Below are positions 7,129 to 14,752 of a DNA stretch of 37,067 nucleotides, in pieces. This DNA comes from Candidatus Avichristensenella intestinipullorum. Its GTDB lineage: Bacteria; Bacillota; Clostridia; Christensenellales; Aristaeellaceae. A program made the position numbers and the translations under genes. The notes under the pieces were generated by a model. The model had not been told where the DNA came from. It made no database searches and saw only the letters and a list, made by a program, of their open reading frames with translations. The stretch covers positions 1-37,067 of the forward strand of contig DVFI01000062.1 of the NCBI GenBank assembly GCA_018713305.1, written 5' to 3'. Each line of letters opens with the position of its first letter. The first letter of the stretch is position 1.

Positions 7129-8894
7129 ATTCCCTCCCGGTCCAGACCGCGCGCGAGCTTCGTGCCGTTTATGGAAGAGTCTGGCCTGCAGGGAAAGGAC
7201 AGCGTAACCTCTGCGCCGCCTTCCGGCAGATTGCCTGCACGGAAGGTTGCCTGCTCGCCGTAAATCAACTCCAGCCGCCGCCGAACGTTCCAAAGCCCGA
7301 TGTGCAGGCTCTCCCGTTGCGAAACGCTCTCTTCCTGCTCTATCTTTTTCAGCGCCTCCTCCGAAAACCCTTCGCCGTTATCCCGCACGGAAATCCACAG
7401 CCTGTTTCCGCCGGGCGACAGTGTGCACGATACGTCGACTTGTGTCGGCCCTTGGCGGTGAAATCCGTGCTTGATGCAGTTTTCCACAAGCGGCGTCAAC
7501 AGCAGACACGGCGTAGGAATCTCTTCGCAGGCCGGGTCGACATCCAGGCTGTAAAAGAGCATATCCTGATAATAGCAGCGCTGGATTTCCAAATAGTCGC
7601 GGATATAGGAAATTTCCCGATGCAGCGGGACGATGGCGCGGTCGGAATGGAGGGTATAGCGCAGATAGGACGTCAGATGCTCGATGACTTTGCGAATCAG
7701 TTCGTCGTTGCCGGTATAGGTATTGTTGTAGATAAGGTTCAGGGTGTTGACAATAAAGTGCGGGCGCATCTGATGCTGCAGGTTGGCAATCATCAGGCGC
7801 TGCTCTTCTCTGCCTTTTTCCCGCAATTCTTCCTGCAGGCGTTCAATTTGGGTGGACATCTGGTTAAAAGCGGAAAAAATCTCCTGAAGCTCCGCAGAAC
7901 CGCCCCCGGACGTGATTCGATAGTCCAGCGAACGGCTGCCGATGCGCGCGATGGCCACGGACAGTTCTCGCAGCGGCAAAAGCACGACGCGCCGCAAAAC
8001 GCTCAACGTCCAGGGAATCAGGATAAGGACGGACAGGACGGCCGCAATGAGCCAGACGCGCTGGAAGGTATCCAGAGAATGCCAGAAGCCTGCGACGGGG
8101 CGCGCATAGACGATATGGATGTTGCTGTTGCCAAACGATTTGGCCAGGGCCCTGTAGGAGCCGTTTGGACCGGAAAAGCTCCAGCTTCCGGTGCGCGAAA
8201 GATTGATGCCCAAGGCCTCCGCTTCCTCCGTCGCGTGTAACGGCGTACCGGCGGAGTCGGCCAGAAAGATGAGGCCGTCTTCGTAGAAACGCTGTTCTCG
8301 CAGCCCTTCGGCCAGTATTTCCACGGAGATGCAGGCGCTCAGATAGACCCGGTTGTAGCGGTAGAGACACAGCAGATACCATTCCCCGTCGGCTTGCACG
8401 GGCGTCCATGTGCCCAGAAAAGCGATGTCGTCGCCATAGGGATTGGCCAGCAGGAATGTCTGCAGCGCCGCCTGGCGCTTGCCGGCGATATAGCGTTCAA
8501 AGCTATGGATTTCAAACAGGTATTCGCTCTGCGGTTCAAAGACAAAGAAGGCGACCACGTCGTCGTACAGCCCCAGCAGGGAGTATAGGCGGTTAAAGAT
8601 GTCCTGCTCGGCAAAAAAACGCGCGTTGTTGCCCAGAATCGGTAGGGTGGACAGCTGCGGAACGGTGGTTCCGGTCAGCATAAGCTGGTTGGAGATGGCC
8701 TCCAGTTGGGCGTCGAAGTCGCCGATATTCAGCGTCATGGCCTCCTGCGTAGCCCAGTCCGCGCTGTCGTTGGCCCTATCGATGGCGTATAGGGTTTCCG
8801 CCACCAGCAGCAACAGCAAAATGGCCATGCACAACCCCGTGGCAGTCGTGACCTGAAAACCGATAGTACGTCTCAAGGCGGCGAATTTTCCCAT
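7116..8894 (-). CDS. YesM-like sensor histidine kinase
   Basis: Membrane sensor kinase, 592 aa. TM1 (about 13-35) and TM2 (about 278-298) flank a large extracytoplasmic sensor region. A HAMP domain follows, then a His_kinase domain with QMRPHF (phospho-acceptor H379) and an HATPase domain with LVENCIKHGF (N box) and RDNGEGFS (G box). This order is that of YesM/LytS-type kinases. The start at 8894 has AAGGAG about 8 nt upstream; a longer in-frame start at 8918 has none. Its 3' end overlaps the regulator gene by 13 bp in convergent orientation, whereas YesM/YesN genes are usually in tandem. Promoter at 8962-8990. Confidence 0.93.
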   Translation of the reverse strand: MGKFAALRRTIGFQVTTATGLCMAILLLLLVAETLYAIDRANDSADWATQEAMTLNIGDFDAQLEAISNQLMLTGTTVPQLSTLPILGNNARFFAEQDIFNRLYSLLGLYDDVVAFFVFEPQSEYLFEIHSFERYIAGKRQAALQTFLLANPYGDDIAFLGTWTPVQADGEWYLLCLYRYNRVYLSACISVEILAEGLREQRFYEDGLIFLADSAGTPLHATEEAEALGINLSRTGSWSFSGPNGSYRALAKSFGNSNIHIVYARPVAGFWHSLDTFQRVWLIAAVLSVLILIPWTLSVLRRVVLLPLRELSVAIARIGSRSLDYRITSGGGSAELQEIFSAFNQMSTQIERLQEELREKGREEQRLMIANLQHQMRPHFIVNTLNLIYNNTYTGNDELIRKVIEHLTSYLRYTLHSDRAIVPLHREISYIRDYLEIQRCYYQDMLFYSLDVDPACEEIPTPCLLLTPLVENCIKHGFHRQGPTQVDVSCTLSPGGNRLWISVRDNGEGFSEEALKKIEQEESVSQRESLHIGLWNVRRRLELIYGEQATFRAGNLPEGGAEVTLSFPCRPDSSINGTKLARGLDREGIQRP

Positions 8895-8943
8895 GGCGTT
8901 TCTCCTTCGCGCGCGCATTGGTCCGGCGGTCTTGCATCTGATT

Positions 8944-8959
8944 CCTCAATCGATTGCAA
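8944..8959 (-). promoter_or_regulatory. cre/LacI-like operator at the sensor kinase promoter
   Basis: On the minus strand TTGCAATCGATTGAGG starts two bases after the -10 box. It matches the left 13 bases of the palindrome TTGCAATCGATTGCAA, with the last three bases diverged. The site shares TTGCAATCGAT with the one at 9221-9236. Confidence 0.5.
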
Positions 8960-8961
8960 TC

Positions 8962-8990
8962 AGTATAGCTTTCCCAGAAGCGGCTGTCAA
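8962..8990 (-). promoter_or_regulatory. Promoter of the sensor kinase gene
   Basis: On the minus strand TTGACA (8985-8990), a 17 bp spacer and TATACT (8962-8967). This is close to the sigma-A consensus, and the gene begins about 70 bp downstream. Confidence 0.8.
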
Positions 8991-9186
8991 ATTGATTTTT
9001 TCGGTTGTTTTTTCAAAATGCACGGAAATCTTATGTGCGAGCAGGCGCGAAGAACGTGCTAATGCGTGAAATTGCAAAGAATCTCTTTATTTTTTGCCTC
9101 CAAATGGAGGTGGGGAGGCGAAAAAACCGAAAACTTGGGCAGGACCGGCATTTAAAGCGGTCTTGATACATCCGCGCGCGAGGGGA

Positions 9187-9215
9187 TTGTATTTGCGAAA
9201 GGTTTTTGCTATACT
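9187..9215 (+). promoter_or_regulatory. Promoter of the dehydrogenase-cyclase operon
   Basis: TTGTAT (9187-9192), a 17 bp spacer and TATACT (9210-9215), the latter preceded by TGC as in an extended -10 promoter. The region 8991-9186 between this and the divergent kinase promoter is AT-rich and shows no gene. Confidence 0.7.
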
Positions 9216-9220
9216 CTGTA

Positions 9221-9236
9221 TTGCAATCGATGCCAA
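9221..9236 (+). promoter_or_regulatory. cre-like operator overlapping the transcription start
   Basis: TTGCAATCGATGCCAA satisfies every fixed position of the Bacillus CcpA cre consensus WTGNAANCGNWNNCAW and sits at the expected +1. A repressor bound here would block initiation. Another LacI-family regulator could bind the same type of site, so carbon catabolite control is likely but not certain. Confidence 0.6.
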
Positions 9237-9252
9237 TTCAGGGGGAATGCCA

Positions 9253-10176
9253 ATGGATATCGCAGTGCTGGGCGCTGGAGCGATGGGAACGCTGTTTGGC
9301 GCGCATCTGGCCGCGCGCCACAACGTGCTGATGGTGGATGTCAGCGAGCAGCGCGTGCGCAGGTTGCAGGAGCAGGGCGCGCGCATCTGCAGCGCGGAGG
9401 GAGAGCTGGCGCGGCCACTGCGCGCGGTAACGAGCGCGGCGGAGAGGAAACCGGTGGACCTGGTGCTCGTCTTTGTCAAAGCCATGCACACCGCCGCGGC
9501 GTTGGCGCAGAACCGGGCGCTGATTGGCCCGCAGACGTACCTGATGACGCTGCAAAACGGCGCGGGACATGAAGAAATCCTCGGCGAATTTGCACCGGCA
9601 GGGCGCGTGATTCTGGGGACCACGCAGCATAATGCATCCTTCCTGCCCGATGGGCGCGTGCACCATGGCGGAGGCGGGGAGACTTGGATTGGCCTGCTGA
9701 CGGGTGAAACGGCGGCGCTGGAACCGATTGCGGCGGCATTTACCGCCTCGGGCCTGCACACGGCGGTCATGGACGACGTGCGCCGCTGTATCTGGCAAAA
9801 GCTGCTGCTGAATACGTCAGCCAGCGCGCTGACGGCCATCCTGCAAATGCCGCTCGGCTATATTCTGGATAATCCCGATGCGCGGGCGCTGATGCAGACG
9901 CTGGTGCGCGAGGCAGTGGCGGTCGCCAATCGTCAGGTTCGCACGCCATTGGACGCGCAGGAGGAAATTCTCCGCATCGAGTCTGCGCTCCACGGCGCGC
10001 GGCAGGGATACACGTCCATCTGCATGGACATTCGCGCGGGGCGTCAGACGGAAGTGGATACGATAAGCGGTTATGTGCTGGCCATGGCCGACCGACTTGG
10101 CGTGTCCACGCCCTGCCATCGCACCGTCGTTGCGCTCCTGCATGCCCTGCAGTCCCGACCGGCCCATTCATGCTGA
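9253..10176 (+). CDS. Ketopantoate reductase (PanE/ApbA) family dehydrogenase
   Basis: NAD(P)H-dependent 2-oxoacid reductase or 2-hydroxyacid dehydrogenase, 307 aa. The N-terminal Rossmann motif is GAGAMG (residues 7-12). The conserved lysine is K183 (IWQKLLLN), and the C-terminal family signature is SICMDIRAGRQTEVDTISG. Family members include PanE of pantothenate synthesis. With no panB, panC or panD nearby, and with uptake and hydrolase genes around it, a catabolic oxidoreductase is at least as likely. The start at 9253 is preferred over the ATG at 9247 because of spacing from AGGGGG. It is the first gene of a two-gene operon with the cyclase. Confidence 0.88.
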   Translation: MDIAVLGAGAMGTLFGAHLAARHNVLMVDVSEQRVRRLQEQGARICSAEGELARPLRAVTSAAERKPVDLVLVFVKAMHTAAALAQNRALIGPQTYLMTLQNGAGHEEILGEFAPAGRVILGTTQHNASFLPDGRVHHGGGGETWIGLLTGETAALEPIAAAFTASGLHTAVMDDVRRCIWQKLLLNTSASALTAILQMPLGYILDNPDARALMQTLVREAVAVANRQVRTPLDAQEEILRIESALHGARQGYTSICMDIRAGRQTEVDTISGYVLAMADRLGVSTPCHRTVVALLHALQSRPAHSC

Positions 10177-10195
10177 TTTCAAGGAGGAAAGAACC

Positions 10196-10876
10196 ATGTG
10201 CGTATCCGAAATGGGCAAGCTTCGCCTGATTGATTTGAGCAAGCCGCTGGATCCGGCCACGGAGACGCGGCGCTGCCACCTGTTCCGCTTCAATACCGGT
10301 GGCCCGATTCCCGACTTCCATACCATCATCGATATTACCAGCCATCTGGGCACCCATGTGGAATGCCCGTACCATCACCATGACGACTGGCCGGACGTGA
10401 CGCGCCTGCCGCTGGATGCTTTTCTGGGCCGCGCGGTGCTCGTGCGCTTTGACGACGCCGCGCCGCGCAGCTATATCACGCCCCGGATGCTCCAGGCGCA
10501 CGGCGGAAAGATTCGTGCCGGGGATATCGTGCTGCTCGATTCCGCCTATCCGCTTCCGCCGTTTACGGACAAGACCAACACCGACGAGGACCGCCGCCTG
10601 CTGGTCAACGGCGATACGGCGCGCTGGCTGCTGGAGCGGGGCGTGAAGTGCGTGGGCTTTGGCGACGGCGTGTCCATTGAAAACCGCTATGAGGATGTCT
10701 GCGCGTTTCACGACATCCTCATGGAAAAGAACGTCGTATTCCTGGAAGTGCTCAAAAACCTGGACCAGCTCTCGTGCGACGTGTTCTTCCTGTCCTATTC
10801 GCCGCTTCCCATCCGGGGCCTGGACTCCTCGCCCGTGCGCGCGTATGCGATAGAAGGGCTGGCGGAGTTTTCCTGA
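10196..10876 (+). CDS. Cyclase family (kynurenine formamidase-like) metal hydrolase
   Basis: A 226 aa protein of the cyclase family (PF04199), which includes kynurenine formamidase and other Zn- or Mn-dependent amide and lactone hydrolases. The signature HxGTHxDxPxH appears as HLGTHVECPYH (residues 50-60), with Glu in place of the usual Asp. Other family features are IDLSKPLDP near the start, GDIVLLDS in the core and FGDGVSIEN. AAGGAGG precedes the ATG. The gene begins 19 bp after the dehydrogenase gene, and an intrinsic terminator follows. It probably hydrolyses an amide or ester intermediate in the same pathway; the substrate is unknown. Confidence 0.85.
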   Translation: MCVSEMGKLRLIDLSKPLDPATETRRCHLFRFNTGGPIPDFHTIIDITSHLGTHVECPYHHHDDWPDVTRLPLDAFLGRAVLVRFDDAAPRSYITPRMLQAHGGKIRAGDIVLLDSAYPLPPFTDKTNTDEDRRLLVNGDTARWLLERGVKCVGFGDGVSIENRYEDVCAFHDILMEKNVVFLEVLKNLDQLSCDVFFLSYSPLPIRGLDSSPVRAYAIEGLAEFS

Positions 10877-10907
10877 CGGCGCAGCGGCGCTCTGCAATCC
10901 TCCTTTG

Positions 10908-10942
10908 CCCCGGACGCAGGCAAACGCCTCGCCGGGGTTTTT
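10908..10942 (+). terminator. Intrinsic terminator after the cyclase gene
   Basis: CCCCGG (10908-10913) pairs with CCGGGG (10932-10937), with an inner AGGC/GCCT stem, followed by TTTTT. Confidence 0.75.
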
Positions 10943-10998
10943 ACAGGAAAAAACGGGCGCGACGCATCGCGGGCCGCGGCCCGCGCGCAAAGGCCGCC

Positions 10999-11027
10999 TT
11001 GCCTCCCGGAACAGAATGTGGTAAGAT
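10999..11027 (+). promoter_or_regulatory. Promoter of the L,D-transpeptidase gene
   Basis: TTGCCT (10999-11004), a 17 bp spacer and TAAGAT (11022-11027), about 38 bp before the ATG. Confidence 0.55.
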
Positions 11028-11065
11028 GGGGCAAAACAAAACGGTACCGCACAAAGGAGAGATTC

Positions 11066-12646
11066 ATGCGTCATTCTCGCGCCGCAGCCATCGTTTGTTT
11101 CCTTTGCCTTTGCCTGGGCCTGGCCGGGAACGCCGGCGCCCAGGAGACGGGCTTTCAGGCAGTGCCGGACGTCCTCCGCCCCGGCAAGATGTACAGCGTT
11201 GAAGTCAATGCCCCCTATACCGGCGGCGCGTCCCTGTACCTGACGGACGACAGCGGCGCGCTCGTGTACTCGATTTACACCGGCTACCCCGTGTACGAAG
11301 GGCATAACAGCCTGGGCTGGGACGGGATGACCGCGGAGGAAAACGCCGTGGCGGAAGGCGAGTATACGCTGGTTTTTGAAATGGAGGACGGAACGCGCCT
11401 GTCCGCCCCGCTGCGCATCGGCGCGCCCTATCCGCTCATTACGCATGTGCTGCAGAATGAATGGGTGCTGACGGGGACGGAACCGTTGACCATCAGCTTT
11501 GAGGCGAGCGTGGACGGCACGCTGGAGGTGCAGCTGCGCGCCGACGGGACGCAGGAGACCACGCTGCTGCCTCCGGCGGCGCTGTCCGCCGGCGAGAACG
11601 TATACCAATGGAACGGACTGCTCGACGGCGAACTGGCGCCGGCGGGGGAGTATACGCTGCTGCTGCTCCTCCAGGGGGAAAACGGCCAGGAATCCATGGA
11701 GCACAACGTGTTCATCACCGTGGCAGACCCCACGCAGAACGCCACCGACGCGCCCGTGGCCATGGTGGACATCACACCCACGCCCGCGCCCACCGCAACG
11801 CCCGCGCCCACCTCTGCGCCGTATTCCAGCGTGGATGACGGCACCTTCTGGTCGATGCACCCGGGCGAGCTGGACGACGAGGTCATCTGGGATATCCTGA
11901 CGCAGCCCATCGTGGTCTACGACGACGGGCGCGAGGCCGGCACGTTCGAGCACGCCTACCTGATGGAAAACCCGGACGGCTCCGGCGAGCGCGTGGCGCA
12001 GCTTCATGTGCAGTCGCAGGGCGTGCACGTCATCGGCGAGGAAAACGAGTACGGCTATGTGCTGGTGGAAGCGTTCAGCAATTATGACCTGGACTATAAC
12101 GTATATACGCAGGAAGAACGCGAGCACGCCTTTGATTTGCGCCAGGGCTATGTGCAGGCCAAATACCTCAAGACCGTCGAGGTCAACCAGCATCAGGGCC
12201 TGCTCATCGACAAGCTGACCCAGCGCATGTACCTGTTCCTGGACGGCGAGCGGGTCACGGAGTTTCTGATTTCCACGGGCAAGATTACCTCCGATGAGAA
12301 ATACCATTACGAAACCATCGCCGGCGAGTACATCACCATCAGCCGGACCGGTGCGTTTGGCGATGAGGACATGTACTGCGACATGGCCATCCGCATCAAC
12401 GGCGGCATCCTCATTCATGAGGTGCCCTGCATGATTGCCCCGGACGGCTACTACGATTATGACCCCTATGAGCCCTACCTGGGCACCAAGGCCAGCCATG
12501 CCTGCGTGCGCGTGCAGCGGGAGCTGACGCCGGAAGGATATAACCACGAGTGGCTCTGGGACAATCTGGAGCTGAACACGAAGGTGCTCATCTGGGACGA
12601 CGCCAACCGCCTCGATACGCCCACCACCTGGCAGCCCAACCCGTAA
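11066..12646 (+). CDS. Secreted L,D-transpeptidase (YkuD) with FlgD-Ig-like domains
   Basis: Predicted exported peptidoglycan cross-linking enzyme, 526 aa. A signal peptide (residues 1 to about 26, ending AGNAGA) is followed by two FlgD-Ig-like modules, each carrying a WDG/WNG and EGEYTL/AGEYTL pattern. Then come a Thr/Pro/Ala linker (TPTPAPTATPAPTSAP, near 235-250), an SH3-like segment (about 290-370) and a C-terminal YkuD domain. The catalytic motif is H...SHACVR with nucleophile C480; the usual SHGC has Ala for Gly. A canonical AAAGGAG precedes the ATG. It appears to be transcribed alone. Function from family knowledge: 3-3 cross-linking or anchoring at the cell wall, with the Ig-like modules acting as spacers or binding modules. 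Confidence 0.85.
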   Translation: MRHSRAAAIVCFLCLCLGLAGNAGAQETGFQAVPDVLRPGKMYSVEVNAPYTGGASLYLTDDSGALVYSIYTGYPVYEGHNSLGWDGMTAEENAVAEGEYTLVFEMEDGTRLSAPLRIGAPYPLITHVLQNEWVLTGTEPLTISFEASVDGTLEVQLRADGTQETTLLPPAALSAGENVYQWNGLLDGELAPAGEYTLLLLLQGENGQESMEHNVFITVADPTQNATDAPVAMVDITPTPAPTATPAPTSAPYSSVDDGTFWSMHPGELDDEVIWDILTQPIVVYDDGREAGTFEHAYLMENPDGSGERVAQLHVQSQGVHVIGEENEYGYVLVEAFSNYDLDYNVYTQEEREHAFDLRQGYVQAKYLKTVEVNQHQGLLIDKLTQRMYLFLDGERVTEFLISTGKITSDEKYHYETIAGEYITISRTGAFGDEDMYCDMAIRINGGILIHEVPCMIAPDGYYDYDPYEPYLGTKASHACVRVQRELTPEGYNHEWLWDNLELNTKVLIWDDANRLDTPTTWQPNP

Positions 12647-12682
12647 GCGCCGCCTGCATGGCCTATGCGGGCGAAAACATGC

Positions 12683-12718
12683 AAAAGGCCGGGAGGCGCA
12701 GGGAGGCGCCGCCCGGCC
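12683..12718 (-). terminator. Intrinsic terminator for the DUF3788-like gene
   Basis: Reading the minus strand, GGCCGGG (12712-12718) and CCCGGCC (12687-12693) form a GC-rich stem followed by TTTT. It lies between convergent genes and may also slow plus-strand transcription from the transpeptidase gene. Confidence 0.65.
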
Positions 12719-12731
12719 CGCCGGAAAGCCG

Positions 12732-13145
12732 TTACTTTCTGTTCGGCTTTCTTTTGACAGCCAACAGTTTCCCGTACTCCTCAAATTCAGCCGTATCCGT
12801 CGGCTCCAGCATCAGCCATTTTCCGTCATGATAGGTGGGAGCCTCGTCATATGCGCTTTGAACCTTCCGGGAGTAGCTTGCTCTGTCTGCTTCAAATGCT
12901 TCCCGTTCGTTTTTCCCCAAGACGACCATAAACCCCATACGGTTTTCTCCGGCATATAGCGCGCAGAGCGTTTTGCCGCCGCGGCGGTATTTGTATTCGT
13001 ATTTCCATGCCCTGCCGCCTGCGTTCCACAGGCGTTCCATGGCATATTTTTCCTCAATGAAAGCGCACAGCGCGTTCCATATATCATACAGCGGCCGTCC
13101 GAGCAGACGAATCATTTCTTCGGCATGGGGGATGGTATCGAGCAT
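12732..13145 (-). CDS. DUF3788-like small protein
   Basis: A 137 aa soluble protein resembling the DUF3788 family, with conserved-looking pieces WKYEYKYRRGGKTLCALY and GKWLMLEP and a basic C-terminus. The ATG at 13145 is chosen because GGAGG lies about 10 nt upstream; the longer in-frame start at 13244 has no such site. No catalytic motif is evident and the function is unknown. It lies 158 bp downstream of guaA on the same strand and may be expressed by read-through from it. Confidence 0.65.
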   Translation of the reverse strand: MLDTIPHAEEMIRLLGRPLYDIWNALCAFIEEKYAMERLWNAGGRAWKYEYKYRRGGKTLCALYAGENRMGFMVVLGKNEREAFEADRASYSRKVQSAYDEAPTYHDGKWLMLEPTDTAEFEEYGKLLAVKRKPNRK

Positions 13146-13303
13146 GGTTGTCCCTCCTCCGCAGGCATTCCCGGCCGGATGGCGGGCCGTGATACATAAG
13201 CGCAGGGAGCGCTTTCCTTCGCCCGGCCGCTCCGGCGCAGGCAAAGCGGCACGCCCGCCTCGTTACGGAAGTGCCGCCCTGAACGCACGTGCAAACTGTC
13301 GCC

Positions 13304-14554
13304 TTACTCCCATTCAATCGCAGCCGGGGGTTTATCGGTCACGTCGAGCACCACGCGGCTGACATGGGGCACTTCCGCGGCGATGCGCTGCGAAACGCGC
13401 GCCACCACCTCATAGGGCAGGCGCGCCCAGGATGCGGTCATAAAATCGGTGGTATGGACAGCGCGCAGGCAGACGACGTTGTCATAGGCCCGTTTGCCGT
13501 CGCGGACGCCGACGGAGCGCGCGCCGGTGAGCACGGTGAAATACTGGCTGATGTCCTCCGCCAGGCCCGCGCGCTCCAACTCCTGGCGGAAAATCGCGTC
13601 CGCCTCGCGTTCGATATGCACCTTTTCGCGCGTAATGGCGCCCGTCACGCGCACGCCCAGGCCCGGACCGGGGAAGGGCTGACGGCGCACCATGCTTTCC
13701 GGCAGGCCGAGCGCCAGGCCCACCTGGCGCACCTCGTCCTTAAAGAGCATGCGCAGCGGCTCGACCAGCCCCTTGAACTGGATGCGCTCGGGCAGGCCGC
13801 CCACGTTATGGTGGCTCTTGATAACGCCTTCGCCCGGCGCGGAGCCGCTTTCGATGATGTCGGGGTAAATGGTGCCCTGCGCCAGGTAATCCAGGCGTCC
13901 CAGCTTCTCCGCCTCGGCGGAAAAGACGTCGATGAATTCGGCGCCGATGATTTTGCGCTTGCGCTCGGGGTCCTCCACGCCGGCCAGCTTGTCCAGAAAG
14001 CGATCCGACGCGTCCACGGCGACGAGATGCACGTCGAAGGTGCGGGTAAACACCTGCCGGACCTCTTCGGGCTCGCCCTTGCGCATGAGGCCGTGGTCGA
14101 CAAACACGCAGTCCAGACGGTTGCCGATGGCCCGGTGGATCAGGGCCGCCGTGACCGCGCTGTCCACCCCGCCGGAAAGCCCCAGCAGAACGCGCCCGTC
14201 TCCGACCTGGCGCTCGATATCGGCGACGGCGTCGCGGATGAACATGTCCATATTCCAGTCGGCGCGGCATTCGCAGCGGGCGAAAAGAAAGTCGGAAAGC
14301 GCGTCGCAGTCCGACGGGCTGGAGACGCGCAGGATGGGCACGCCCAGGGAAAAGACGCCCGGATCGCAGGGATACCGGTCAAAATCCTCGCCTGCCAGCA
14401 CCAGGCCGACGGGCTGCCTGGCGCGGATGGTTTCCAGGGCCGCGTTGCAGGGGAGCACCTCGCAGAATACGTGCTCCGTGCGAATCAGCCGCGCCACATG
14501 CGCGGCGTAGGGACCGCCGAAGTGCAAAACGAGCACCGTCTGGGACTGGGGCAT
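13304..14554 (-). CDS. guaA: GMP synthase lacking its glutaminase active site
   Basis: Converts XMP to GMP using ATP and an amino donor. The ATP-pyrophosphatase half is intact: SGGVDS at 127-132, FVDHGLMRKGE, QGTIYPDIIESG, KSHHNVGGLPE, RRQPFPGPGLGV and the C-terminal DKPPAAIEWE. The class I glutamine amidotransferase half keeps only its first 75 residues or so (VLVLHFGGPY ... LGVPILRV) and its last helix (DALSDFLFARCECRADW). The segment that should carry the nucleophilic GICYG Cys and the HPE His/Glu is deleted in frame, giving 416 aa instead of about 510-525. The enzyme should use free ammonia or a separate glutaminase. AAGGAGG lies about 9 nt before the ATG. The frame is uninterrupted, so this is not a decayed gene. 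Confidence 0.93.
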   Translation of the reverse strand: MPQSQTVLVLHFGGPYAAHVARLIRTEHVFCEVLPCNAALETIRARQPVGLVLAGEDFDRYPCDPGVFSLGVPILRVSSPSDCDALSDFLFARCECRADWNMDMFIRDAVADIERQVGDGRVLLGLSGGVDSAVTAALIHRAIGNRLDCVFVDHGLMRKGEPEEVRQVFTRTFDVHLVAVDASDRFLDKLAGVEDPERKRKIIGAEFIDVFSAEAEKLGRLDYLAQGTIYPDIIESGSAPGEGVIKSHHNVGGLPERIQFKGLVEPLRMLFKDEVRQVGLALGLPESMVRRQPFPGPGLGVRVTGAITREKVHIEREADAIFRQELERAGLAEDISQYFTVLTGARSVGVRDGKRAYDNVVCLRAVHTTDFMTASWARLPYEVVARVSQRIAAEVPHVSRVVLDVTDKPPAAIEWE

Positions 14555-14613
14555 GCGATATATCCTCCTTGTACAATGGCTGTTGCCTGATACGATGGCG
14601 ACCGTTATCAAAT

Positions 14614-14642
14614 AGTATAGCATAGGCGGCAGGGAGCGTCAA
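14614..14642 (-). promoter_or_regulatory. Promoter of guaA
   Basis: On the minus strand TTGACG (14637-14642), a 17 bp spacer and TATACT (14614-14619). The leader is about 50 nt, too short for a purine riboswitch. Confidence 0.8.
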
Positions 14643-14658
14643 ATTTGTCGAAGCGGGG

Positions 14659-14673
14659 CCGCGCCGGGCGCGG
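14659..14673. repeat. Perfect palindrome between two divergent promoters
   Basis: CCGCGCC-G-GGCGCGG directly abuts the -35 box of the lipoprotein operon and lies 16 bp from the -35 box of guaA. It is a candidate operator for one or both promoters. Confidence 0.5.
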
Positions 14674-14702
14674 TTGACTTCTGGAGATGCGCAAATTATA
14701 AT
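14674..14702 (+). promoter_or_regulatory. Promoter of the tubulin-like/Hsp70-like operon
   Basis: TTGACT (14674-14679), a 17 bp spacer and TATAAT (14697-14702), about 50 bp before the first gene. This near-consensus promoter implies substantial constitutive expression unless the adjacent palindrome is bound. Confidence 0.8.
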
Positions 14703-14752
14703 GGTGCTGTGCGGTTTTTCGCGCAAAGTACGAAGAAATAAGGAGAAATGCC

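Noticed and set aside
9767-12784. Minus-strand open frame of 1005 codons
   Set aside because: Runs antisense through the dehydrogenase, cyclase, a terminator and the transpeptidase gene, with no start signal or domain.
13304-14554. guaA as a frameshifted pseudogene
   Set aside because: The frame is continuous, the synthetase motifs are all intact and promoter and ribosome binding site are good. The loss is a clean in-frame deletion.
14555-14613. Purine riboswitch in front of guaA
   Set aside because: The leader is only about 50 nt and has no aptamer-like three-way junction.
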